8,452 nucleotides of DNA from NCBI GenBank assembly GCA_028698395.1, contig JAQVDG010000072.1, forward strand, positions 1 through 8,452, given 5' to 3'. Shown here one piece after another: positions 1 to 5,788 of this stretch (position 1 is the first letter of the stretch; every line of letters starts with the position of its first letter). The notes under the pieces were generated by a model. That model made no database searches, had not been told where the DNA came from, and worked only from the letters and a program-made list of their open reading frames with translations. The stretch is from Weeksellaceae bacterium (lineage in GTDB: Bacteria; Bacteroidota; Bacteroidia; Flavobacteriales; Weeksellaceae). The translations under genes were made by a program, and so were the position numbers.

Positions 1-615
1 AAATTCACAATCACCGAATTCCATTTTTTCAAAATCATTTTCATTGACCCGAAGTATGGTGTACATTTTTTGATTTTTATTTCCAACCGGAATTACCATT
101 ACGCCTCCGATTTTTAATTGTTTTAAAAGAATTTTGGGTAATCTCGGCGCACCGGCCGTTACTAAAATCTGATCAAAAGGTTGAAAAGTAGGAAGTCCTT
201 TGAATCCATCACCATAAGTAGCATAACGAGGTGAAATTTTTAATTTTTTGAACATTTTTTGTGAGAAATCAAATAATTCTTTTTGTCGTTCAATGGTATA
301 AACTTCTGCATCCATTTTTACTAAAACAGAAGTTTGATAACCGCTTCCTGTCCCGATTTCTAAAATTTTATCACCTTTATTTACATGCAATAAAGAAGTT
401 TGAAAAGCTACGGTAAACGGTTGAGAAATCGTTTGGTTAGCAGCAATCGGGAAAGCTTTGTCTTGGTAAGCAAATTCCTCAAAAGCACTGTCCATAAAGA
501 AATGACGCGGAATTTCATTCATGGCGGCTAATACATTTTCATCTTCAATTCCTTTGTTGCGTAATAAATTTATTAATTGCGTTCTTTTTCCTTTATGTTT
601 TAATTCATCAATCAC
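1..615 (-). CDS. pcm: Protein-L-isoaspartate O-methyltransferase, C-terminus cut by window edge
   Basis: This enzyme uses S-adenosylmethionine to methylate isoaspartyl residues in damaged proteins, the first step of their repair; it acts in the cytoplasm. Translating the minus strand from 615 gives 205 codons still open at base 1. Visible family marks are FPIAANQTISQP (residues 55-66, with the conserved SQP), the SAM-binding loop EIGTGSGY (86-93), GDG (135-137), TAGAP (153-157) and GGVMVIPVG (170-178). The family usually has about 205-220 residues, so only a short tail should be missing. No ATG exists near the N-terminus. The frame is open back to stops near 645, and the GTG at 615, giving VIDELKHKGKR, best fits the length of relatives, but the exact start is uncertain. 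The gene is divergent from the oxidoreductase at 687. The product is assigned with high confidence. Confidence 0.93.
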   Translation of the reverse strand, partial: MIDELKHKGKRTQLINLLRNKGIEDENVLAAMNEIPRHFFMDSAFEEFAYQDKAFPIAANQTISQPFTVAFQTSLLHVNKGDKILEIGTGSGYQTSVLVKMDAEVYTIERQKELFDFSQKMFKKLKISPRYATYGDGFKGLPTFQPFDQILVTAGAPRLPKILLKQLKIGGVMVIPVGNKNQKMYTILRVNENDFEKMEFGDCEF

Positions 616-686
616 TTTCTGTATTTTTGCACAAAATTGACGAAATTTAAGAGAAACTCATTACTTTTAAACTCAAATTTAAAAAG

Positions 687-1655
687 ATGCTGAAAATAGG
701 TGTTCTTGGAGCCGGACATTTAGGGAAAATACACATAAAATTAGCTAAAGAATCTGAAAAATTAGACTTAGTTGGATTTTTTGATTTTGATGAAGAAGTA
801 GCTCAGAAAGTGGAAGCAGAATTAGAAGTTAAAGCGTTTTCAACTTTGGAAGAATTGATTGGAAAAGTGGATATTATCGACATTGTTACGCCAACTTCTG
901 CTCATTTTGAATGTGCAAAAAAGGCAATTAAATCCGGAAAACATATTTTCATTGAAAAACCAATTGCCAGTTCGGTGGAAGAAGCAGAAGAAATTATTAA
1001 GTTGGCAAAAGAATACGGAGTAAAAGGTCAAATTGGTCATGTAGAACGATTTAATCCGGCATTTATAGCCGTAAAAGATAAAATTAAAAATCCGATGTTC
1101 ATTGAAGCACACCGTTTGGCTGAATTTAATCCGCGTGGAACAGATGTTTCTGTTGTTTTGGATTTGATGATTCATGATTTGGATGTGATTTTAAGTGTTG
1201 TACAGTCTAAAGTTGAAGAAGTTCATTCCAGTGGCGTTTCGGTGATTAGTGAATCTCCGGATATTGCCAATGCTCGTTTGGTTTTTGAAAATGGGTGTGT
1301 GGCAAATATTACCGCCAGTCGGATTTCATTAAAAAACATGCGAAAAACCCGTTTTTTTCAAAAAGATGCTTATATTTCAGTTGATTCTTTGACTAAAACT
1401 TGTGAAGTTGTAAAAATGAAAGATGCACCGGAAGTGCCGGGAGAGTGGGATATGATTCTACAAAATGCTGAAGGAGTGAAAAAACAAATTTATTTTGATA
1501 ATCCGGAAGTGAAATTAAATAATGCAATTAAAGATGAATTAAATAGCTTTGCAGACGCAATTCATAATAATTCAAAACCTTTGGTTACTTTAGAAGATGG
1601 AACAGAGGCTTTACGAATTGCTTATCAAATTATAAATGCATTTAATAAAAATTAA
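687..1655 (+). CDS. Gfo/Idh/MocA-family NAD(P)-dependent oxidoreductase
   Basis: A 322-residue cytoplasmic dehydrogenase of the Gfo/Idh/MocA family, which oxidises or reduces sugar or cyclitol substrates with NAD(P). The N-terminal Rossmann fold opens with GVLGAGHLGKIH (residues 5-16). The family signature EKP is at 90-92, after GKHIF. The C-terminal substrate domain carries GHVERFNPA (117-125) and DLMIHDLDVIL (159-169), whose His163 is the likely catalytic histidine. GHVERFNP resembles the motif of the UDP-N-acetylglucosamine 3-dehydrogenase (GnnA/WlbA-like) branch, but no partner aminotransferase or acyltransferase gene is in the window, so the substrate is left open. The start is the ATG after an A-rich stretch (aatttaaaaag). 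The stop lies 6 bases before the next gene, so the two are almost certainly one transcript. The family call is secure; the reaction is not. Confidence 0.92.
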   Translation: MLKIGVLGAGHLGKIHIKLAKESEKLDLVGFFDFDEEVAQKVEAELEVKAFSTLEELIGKVDIIDIVTPTSAHFECAKKAIKSGKHIFIEKPIASSVEEAEEIIKLAKEYGVKGQIGHVERFNPAFIAVKDKIKNPMFIEAHRLAEFNPRGTDVSVVLDLMIHDLDVILSVVQSKVEEVHSSGVSVISESPDIANARLVFENGCVANITASRISLKNMRKTRFFQKDAYISVDSLTKTCEVVKMKDAPEVPGEWDMILQNAEGVKKQIYFDNPEVKLNNAIKDELNSFADAIHNNSKPLVTLEDGTEALRIAYQIINAFNKN

Positions 1656-1661
1656 AATAAG

Positions 1662-2549
1662 ATGAAAAATATTGCTGTAATTGGCTCTGGAACTATGGGA
1701 AATGGAATTGCTCATACTTTTGCCCAAAAAGGTTTTTCTGTAAACTTAATTGATATATCGGAACAAGCTTTGGAAAAAGGATTGAATACTATTACTGCCA
1801 ATTTAGACAGAATGTTAGCAAAAGGTTCTATAGACGAAACTGAAAAATCGGCTACTTTGAATAATATTTCAACTTTTACTCAAATGGAAGAAGGAGTGAA
1901 AAATGTAGAATTAGTCGTAGAAGCAGCAACTGAAAATGTGGATTTGAAATTAAAAATCTTTAAACAATTAGATGAAATTACGTCCAAAGAAACTATTTTG
2001 GCAAGTAATACTTCTTCTATTTCCATTACACAAATTGCTTCAGTAACGCAACGTCAGGATAAAGTAATAGGAATGCACTTTATGAATCCGGTTCCGATTA
2101 TGAAATTAGTTGAAATCATTAGAGGTTATAGTACTTCAGACGAAGTGACAAAAATGATTATGAATTTATCGGAAGAATTAGGAAAAACTCCGGTAGAAGT
2201 AAATGATTATCCCGGATTTGTGGCTAACCGCATTTTGATGCCGATGATTAATGAGTCTATTGAAACACTTTATAATGGTGTAGCAGGAGTAAAAGAAATT
2301 GATACAGTAATGAAATTAGGAATGGCACATCCGATGGGTCCTCTTCAATTAGCGGATTTTATTGGCTTGGATGTTTGTCTTTCTATATTACATGTAATGT
2401 ATGACGGATTTAAAAATCCAAAGTATGCTCCTTGCCCATTATTGGTCAATATGGTACAAGCCGGAAAATTAGGAATAAAGTCCGGAGAAGGGTTTTATGA
2501 TTACTCTGAAAGTAAAAAAGCAGAAAAAATCGCAAAATCATTCAAATAA
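1662..2549 (+). CDS. 3-hydroxybutyryl-CoA dehydrogenase
   Basis: A 295-residue soluble dehydrogenase that interconverts acetoacetyl-CoA (or longer 3-ketoacyl-CoA) and the 3-hydroxyacyl-CoA with NAD(P)H, serving fatty-acid or butyrate-type metabolism. The N-terminal NAD-binding domain begins with IGSGTMGNGIA (residues 7-17). SNTSS (115-119) and GMHFMNPVPIMKLVE (137-151) supply the active-site His139 and its partner Glu151. Next come DYPGFVANRIL (182-192, with Asn189) and the C-terminal GIKSGEGFYDY (271-281). The length is that of the single-function Hbd/PaaH family (about 280-295), not the fused FadB type, and no hydratase domain is present. It starts 6 bases after the oxidoreductase stop and is probably co-transcribed with it. 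No crotonase or thiolase gene is nearby, so its pathway cannot be read from context. Confidence 0.94.
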   Translation: MKNIAVIGSGTMGNGIAHTFAQKGFSVNLIDISEQALEKGLNTITANLDRMLAKGSIDETEKSATLNNISTFTQMEEGVKNVELVVEAATENVDLKLKIFKQLDEITSKETILASNTSSISITQIASVTQRQDKVIGMHFMNPVPIMKLVEIIRGYSTSDEVTKMIMNLSEELGKTPVEVNDYPGFVANRILMPMINESIETLYNGVAGVKEIDTVMKLGMAHPMGPLQLADFIGLDVCLSILHVMYDGFKNPKYAPCPLLVNMVQAGKLGIKSGEGFYDYSESKKAEKIAKSFK

Positions 2550-2564
2550 TTAGCAATAAATTAA

Positions 2565-2592
2565 TTGTTTATCAAAAATGTTTATATATTAG
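2565..2592 (+). promoter_or_regulatory. Possible Bacteroidota-type promoter for the OmpA-family gene
   Basis: In the 70-base gap before the OmpA-family gene, TTG (2565-2567) is followed after 17 bases by TATATTAG (2585-2592). The latter is one base off the Bacteroidota -7 element TAnnTTTG. The predicted transcript would have a leader of about 20 bases. The region is so AT-rich that a match of this quality can arise by chance, hence the low confidence. Confidence 0.3.
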
Positions 2593-2619
2593 TAAATTCA
2601 AAATTTCTAAAAAGAGAAT

Positions 2620-3879
2620 ATGAAAAAGTTTTCTATTTTATTTGCCCTTTTTTTAATGCTTTTTTCTGTAGAAAGCTATGCACAGAACACATTAAAAAAA
2701 TGGTATATTAGTGGCGGTTTACACGCAGTAAACCACCCAAGCGCACGAGGTTTAGGAGAAGGCTTAACCGAAGGAAGTAATTGGTCGTTAGTCCCTCCAT
2801 TATCCCAAATTTCAATTGCCCGAACATTAAATCGGTCGTTCTCGGTTGACTTACAAGCTTCAATCGGAGAAATCGATAACAAACGTTTGATGATTGATGA
2901 CGAGTTCATGGCTTTAGTGGGCTTAGGTTTGCGTTATCGTTTCGCAAACGGGTATATTTTAAAAGAAACATCTTGGTTTGACCCTTATTTACGATTAGGA
3001 GCAAATTACCACAGAATGCCTTATCGAGGATTAGAATTCAGTCCGGTGGAATATGATGCCAACGGAAATGTTTTAAGTGGAGTAGTGGACGCTTCCGGTG
3101 ATGCTCTGGAAAATGGAGCCATTGTCGGCAATGACCATTTTGCTATTTCAGGAGGTTTGGGAATGAACCTCTGGATAAAACCAAAATTTGGTTTGAACTT
3201 AGAACTTCAGTATGTAAGTGTTCATGCAACAAAGTCAGATTATATCGACTTTTTTCAAGCGAAAGCAGGAGTAGCATTCCGATTTGGAAAAACAGATCGT
3301 GATGGCGATGGAATTTATGATGATGAAGATGAATGTCCAGATGTTCCGGGACTAAAAGAGTTTAACGGATGCCCGGATTCTGACGGTGATGGAATCGAAG
3401 ACAGAAATGATGAATGCCCGCTTGAACCATGTCCAAATGGTGAAGAAACCGATGAATACTATTGTGTGAACGGATGTAAAGTCATGAAAGAAATTACACC
3501 TGAACCGGAAGAAGAACCGATTGAAATTGTGGAAGAACCAGTAGTTGAATTGGTGTTTGAAAACATCTTGTTTGAATACAACAAATTTGATTTAACCGAA
3601 GCTTCCAGTGATAAAATCAAAGCAGCAGCAGAGCTTATTAACAAAACAGACGTGAATTATTTTGTTGATGGATTTGCAGATAGCATTGGATCTCAAGAGT
3701 ATAATTTGAAATTATCTGAAAAACGTGCACAGTCTGTAAAAGATGCTCTTGTAAAAGAAGGAGTAGATGCAAACCGTTTGGAAGTACGTGCATTTGGTAA
3801 ATTATATCCTAAGTGTACAAACGAAACCGATGACGGAAGAGCTTGTAACCGACGTGTTGTAGTATTGGAAAGATATTAG
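2620..3879 (+). CDS. OmpA-family outer membrane protein with thrombospondin type-3 repeats
   Basis: A 419-residue envelope protein that likely anchors the outer membrane to peptidoglycan. A signal peptide (MKKFSILFALFLMLFSVESYAQ) is probably cleaved after about Ala21-Gln22. Residues about 25-223 form a beta-barrel-like domain. Two calcium-binding type-3 repeats follow: DRDGDGIYDDEDECPD (226-241) and DSDGDGIEDRNDECP (253-267), then a cysteine-rich segment up to about residue 289 and an acidic Pro/Glu linker (291-310). The C-terminal OmpA domain (about 311-419) has FADSIGSQEYN with Asp354 and LSEKRAQSV with Arg369. These match the two residues that bind diaminopimelate in OmpA. Cys399 and Cys409 could form a disulfide in this domain. 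The gene has its own putative promoter, follows the dehydrogenase by 70 bases and ends at a strong hairpin. Such proteins are among the most abundant in flavobacterial outer membranes. Confidence 0.93.
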   Translation: MKKFSILFALFLMLFSVESYAQNTLKKWYISGGLHAVNHPSARGLGEGLTEGSNWSLVPPLSQISIARTLNRSFSVDLQASIGEIDNKRLMIDDEFMALVGLGLRYRFANGYILKETSWFDPYLRLGANYHRMPYRGLEFSPVEYDANGNVLSGVVDASGDALENGAIVGNDHFAISGGLGMNLWIKPKFGLNLELQYVSVHATKSDYIDFFQAKAGVAFRFGKTDRDGDGIYDDEDECPDVPGLKEFNGCPDSDGDGIEDRNDECPLEPCPNGEETDEYYCVNGCKVMKEITPEPEEEPIEIVEEPVVELVFENILFEYNKFDLTEASSDKIKAAAELINKTDVNYFVDGFADSIGSQEYNLKLSEKRAQSVKDALVKEGVDANRLEVRAFGKLYPKCTNETDDGRACNRRVVVLERY

Positions 3880-3909
3880 AATTCTTAAAAAGTTAAATTA
3901 TATAAAAAT

Positions 3910-3939
3910 AAAAAGGCTATCCAAAAGGTAGCCTTTTTG
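3910..3939 (+). terminator. Rho-independent terminator after the OmpA-family gene
   Basis: A 10-bp perfect stem pairs AAAAAGGCTA (3910-3919) with TAGCCTTTTT (3929-3938). Two further C-G pairs inside (CC 3921-3922 with GG 3927-3928) leave an AAAA loop. The run of five T closes the 3' side. It lies 30 bases after the stop codon at 3879, in the right orientation to end that transcript. Confidence 0.85.
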
Positions 3940-4109
3940 TGTAGTTTAAAATGAGAGTATTTGACAAAAAAGTAGGTGTGGGAAAATCAAAAACAAATCA
4001 TTTTTTAGAATTAGATATAATAAAAAGTAAACTGCTGATTATTACTTCTGGCGGACTATTTTAACCGTAAACAATTTCTGATTAAGAATGTAAAAGCTTT
4101 TATAAACAA
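3940..4109. other. AT-rich gap with short open frames, probably decayed sequence
   Basis: No convincing gene is present. One ATG-started frame (3951-4064) would give 37 residues ending in KLLIITSGGLF. An overlapping frame without an ATG (4039-4164, about 41 codons) reads ADYFNRKQFLIKNVKAFINKL and has a protein-like lysine/hydrophobic pattern. I recognise neither. They may be the remains of a truncated gene, or chance open frames in AT-rich DNA. TAAAAGCTTTTA (4091-4102) is a perfect 12-base palindrome just before the proposed cassette boundary. Confidence 0.3.
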
Positions 4110-4116
4110 GTTAGGC
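4110..4116 (+). other. Possible cassette 5' boundary, GTTRRRY box (GTTAGGC)
   Basis: GTTAGGC fits the integron R' consensus GTTRRRY at every position and is the exact reverse complement of GCCTAAC at 4946-4952; the match extends to 8 bases (4110-4117 against 4945-4952). No attC-like inverted repeat lies to its left. In an integrated gene cassette the last six bases of the circular attC (here TTAGGC) sit at the 5' end of the insert, which is what this would be. A 7-base match by chance within some 160 bases has a likelihood near 1 percent. Confidence 0.4.
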
Positions 4117-4151
4117 GATAGCAAAAGAAAACTGAAATCCAAACAAAATTA

Positions 4152-4180
4152 TTTTAAGAAATGAAAAATTCGTAAATTTA
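4152..4180 (+). promoter_or_regulatory. Possible promoter of the toxin-antitoxin pair
   Basis: TTTT (4152-4155), a 17-base spacer and TAAATTTA (4173-4180) approximate the Bacteroidota TTTG/TAnnTTTG promoter with one mismatch in each element. It lies 22 bases before the antitoxin ATG and inside the proposed cassette, so the pair would carry its own promoter. Chance similarity in AT-rich DNA cannot be excluded. Confidence 0.3.
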
Positions 4181-4202
4181 ATAAAGTAAAAAGATAATAA
4201 TT

Positions 4203-4451
4203 ATGGCAGAGACGATAAAAATAGATTATCCTCGATTTTTGGCAAATTCAATGCGAATGGATTTGGAAGAGTTTGGACAAGAAATGAAAATCTCTGCCTT
4301 AGTCAAGTTATTTGAACTTGGTAAAATATCTTCAGGTATAGCCGCTAGGGTTTTGAATATAAGTAGATTGGAATTCCTGAATCTTCTTGGAAAATACAAG
4401 GTAAGTTATTTGGATGTTGAAGACTTAAGCGAAGATTTGGAAAATGCGTAA
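4203..4451 (+). CDS. UPF0175-family antitoxin
   Basis: An 82-residue protein with the UPF0175 core. Residues 29-66 read KISALVKLFELGKISSGIAA and continue ARVLNISRLEFLNLLGKYKV, the helix-turn-helix-like pattern of this family (LxLYExGKIS...AA...SRxEFLxLLG). The tail is acidic (DVEDLSEDLENA). Members of UPF0175 are paired with DUF3368/PIN-type toxins and are taken to be their antitoxins, neutralising the toxin and probably binding the operon promoter. The gene overlaps the toxin gene by 8 bases (ATGCGTAA, 4444-4451), a sign of translational coupling. The start is the first ATG after an A-rich leader. Met17 or Met19 are possible internal starts, but the full 82 residues suit the family's usual 80-90. 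The gene itself looks intact although its partner is frameshifted. Confidence 0.85.
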   Translation: MAETIKIDYPRFLANSMRMDLEEFGQEMKISALVKLFELGKISSGIAARVLNISRLEFLNLLGKYKVSYLDVEDLSEDLENA

Positions 4452-4925
4452 AATCGTCTCGAACACCACCCCAATAATTTCTCTTCTTAAAATCGGGGAA
4501 CTCTCAATGTTAAAGGATTTATATCAAAGAATAATTGTCCCGGAAGAAGTATTCAACGAAATTGAAAACGGCAAAAACAAATCCTATTACATCAATTTAT
4601 TGGAAATTGATTGGATTGAAATAAAGGAGATTAAGGATAAAAAATCGTTATCTTATTTTTTAGATTTAGATAAAGGAGAAGCTGAAACCATTATTTTGGC
4701 TAATGAGATAAACGCCGATTTGGTGATTATCGACGAAAAACTTGGAAGATATCACCCAAGCACGCCAACTTAAAAGTAACAGGCACACTTGGTATTCTTT
4801 TGAAAGCCAAAAAGCAAGGGAAAATTAAAAGCGTAAAAAAACTGCTGGATGAATTAAAAGATAAAGGGATTTGGCTAAACGACAAACTTGTGGAACGAGT
4901 AATAAAATTAGCAAACGAAAATTAA
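4444..4925 (+). pseudogene. DUF3368 (PIN-like) toxin, frameshifted near its middle
   Basis: DUF3368 proteins are PIN-fold ribonuclease-like toxins partnered with UPF0175. The first frame (4444-4773) gives 109 residues: the N-terminal IVSNTTPIISLLKIGEL (4-20), IVPEEVFNEI (31-40, Glu39), LDKGEAETI (75-83, Glu79 and Glu81) and LVIIDEKLGR (93-102, Asp97). It ends prematurely after YHPSTPT. The missing third continues at 4758-4925 in another frame: KHANLKVTGTLG, then about 43 residues to LANEN and TAA. This is the usual DUF3368 C-terminus (VTGTLGxLLKAK). Adding one base at the CCC run 4755-4757 rejoins them as GRYHPKHANLKV, 160 residues, a normal family length. The first PIN acidic position is Asn7, a variant I believe is common in part of this family. 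The break is either a true inactivating mutation or a sequencing error. No convincing slippery site for programmed shifting was found. Confidence 0.87.
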
Positions 4926-4944
4926 GCATTGCGAAAATTGCCGC

Positions 4945-5073
4945 CGCCTAACAGCTCGTTTGGCGAAAGTGGCAGGAAACGTCTTCGAATCAAAGTTTTT
5001 ACTTAATTTCAAAGCCTCGTCTTCGGTCAAAAGTTAGCACTTAAAAGTGCCGCCTTTGCCAAGCGAGTCAGAC
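4945..5073 (+). repeat. attC-like imperfect inverted repeat downstream of the toxin gene
   Basis: The left arm runs GCCTAAC, AGC, TCGTTTGGC, then GAAAGTGGCA (4946-4974). The right arm (5047-5073) read on the minus strand is GTCTGAC, TCGCTTGGC, then AAAGGCGGCA. Most differences are transitions that still allow G-T pairs, and AGC on the left is unpaired. The layout of outer R box, spacer, inner L box and central loop of about 72 bases, roughly 129 bp in all, is that of integron attC sites (57-141 bp). GCCTAAC fits RYYYAAC exactly; GTCAGAC (5067-5073) fits GTTRRRY at six of seven positions. The loop holds a direct repeat CGTCTTCG (4980-4987 and 5018-5025). It is much richer in GC than its surroundings. 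It could alternatively be a Bacteroidota repeat of another type. Confidence 0.5.
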
Positions 5074-5097
5074 GTTTGAAGCAACATTTGAGGTAAT

Positions 5098-5124
5098 AAA
5101 AAAGCCCCGTGTTATCAGGGCTTT
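5098..5124 (-). terminator. Rho-independent terminator of the prs-rplY unit
   Basis: On the minus strand AAAGCCC (5124-5118) pairs with GGGCTTT (5107-5101) around a 10-base loop. The 3' side of the stem runs straight into T at 5103-5098. It lies 21 bases after the rplY stop codon at 5146 and separates this operon from the toxin-antitoxin region. Confidence 0.8.
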
Positions 5125-5145
5125 AATGAATATTTTCAGAATTTT

Positions 5146-5769
5146 TTATTCTGCACTTCCTTCTGAGGCTTCAGCCGGAGCATCATCGCTTCCTTCTTCA
5201 TCTTCATCATTGTCTGCAACAGCAGTTCGAGAAGTTCTAATGGCAACGATTACAGCATTATCCGGGTGTAAAATAGTATAATCATTGGTACGGATTGATT
5301 CTACATATTTTTTGTGTCCAATACGCATTGATGTAATATCAATAACGATTTCATCCGGTAAATTTGCCGGAATTGCTTTTACTTTAAGTTTACGCATATT
5401 GAAACGTAAAACCCCACCGGCAACAACTCCACGAGCACGCCCGCTTAACCGTACAGGAACTTCGATAGCTACCGGTTTATTGTCTTGTAATTGATAGAAA
5501 TCAGCATGGATGATTCGGTCGGTCACAGGATGAAACTGAATGTCTTGTAAAATAGCCTGAAGTTTGGTTCCGTCTGCTAATTCCAAGTTTACTGTGTGTG
5601 CTTCCGGTGTATAGACCAAACTTTTGAATTCTTTCTCAGCCGCTGAGAAATGCAAAGGTTCTCCTTCACCATAAACAACACAAGGTACTTGTTCAGCATT
5701 ACGTAAGGCGTGCGTTGCTTTTTTGCCTACGCTTTCTCTTTTTACACCTTGAATTGTAATAGATTTCAT
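5146..5769 (-). CDS. rplY: 50S ribosomal protein L25 (TL5/Ctc family)
   Basis: This protein binds 5S rRNA at the central protuberance of the large ribosomal subunit. The product has 207 residues. The N-terminal L25 domain (about 1-95) contains R11, LRNAEQVPCVVYGEGEPL (22-39) and LQDIQFHPVTDRIIHADFYQ (74-93), the family's most conserved block. The Ctc-type C-terminal beta domain (about 96-182) follows, with VEVPVRLxGxAxGVxxGGxL-like spacing, and then a low-complexity acidic tail rich in Asp, Glu, Ser and Ala (185-207). The start is the ATG at 5769 (MKSITIQG), 19 bases after the prs stop. A frame open back to 5850 would overlap prs and add 27 unconserved residues, so it is rejected. It is co-transcribed with prs, a common Bacteroidota arrangement, and ends at the hairpin at 5098-5124. 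Confidence 0.96.
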   Translation of the reverse strand: MKSITIQGVKRESVGKKATHALRNAEQVPCVVYGEGEPLHFSAAEKEFKSLVYTPEAHTVNLELADGTKLQAILQDIQFHPVTDRIIHADFYQLQDNKPVAIEVPVRLSGRARGVVAGGVLRFNMRKLKVKAIPANLPDEIVIDITSMRIGHKKYVESIRTNDYTILHPDNAVIVAIRTSRTAVADNDEDEEGSDDAPAEASEGSAE

Positions 5770-5788
5770 AAAAAAATGTTTATATAAA

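Larger units (their letters stand above)
4111..5067 (+). mobile_element. Putative single integron-type gene cassette carrying a toxin-antitoxin pair
   Basis: The proposed unit runs from TTAGGC through the antitoxin and the broken toxin to the G of the right R' box, about 957 bases. Seen directly: a GTTRRRY box on the left, genes all in one direction, then a RYYYAAC box and a long imperfect inverted repeat right after the last stop codon. This order matches integron cassettes, which often carry toxin-antitoxin pairs with their own promoter. There is no integrase gene and no second cassette in the window, so this would be a lone insertion at a secondary site or the relic of an array. The right R' box reads GTCAGAC instead of GTTRRRY, a weakness. 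An alternative is a Bacteroidota repeat element unrelated to integrons. Confidence 0.4.

Noticed and set aside
674..681. TAAATTTG on the minus strand as a -7 element for pcm
   Set aside because: It is an exact TAnnTTTG match, but there is no TTG-type -33 element at a suitable distance, and the stretch is very AT-rich. It was left out as unsupported.
840..1175. Antisense open frame inside the oxidoreductase gene, and similar ones inside the ompA, rplY and binding-protein genes
   Set aside because: These frames lie opposite or across well-conserved genes and show composition typical of complementary-strand translation (Phe/Asn/Ser-rich), with no family motifs.
4093..4102. AAAGCTTTTA-type palindrome before the toxin-antitoxin pair as a terminator
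   Set aside because: The stem is almost entirely A-T with no loop or T-run, so it would not form a stable terminator. It may simply be chance.
4731..4757. Programmed -1 frameshifting to make the full toxin
   Set aside because: The only A-run (GAAAAAC near 4735-4741) is not a good slippery heptamer in this frame. Slipping there would also lose the conserved DEKLGR. A simple one-base loss at CCC explains the break better.
5074..5080. GTTTGAA as the right R' box of the attC-like element
   Set aside because: It does not fit GTTRRRY at the fourth base and leaves a poor, lopsided stem. GTCAGAC at 5067 aligns with the left R'' box without gaps.
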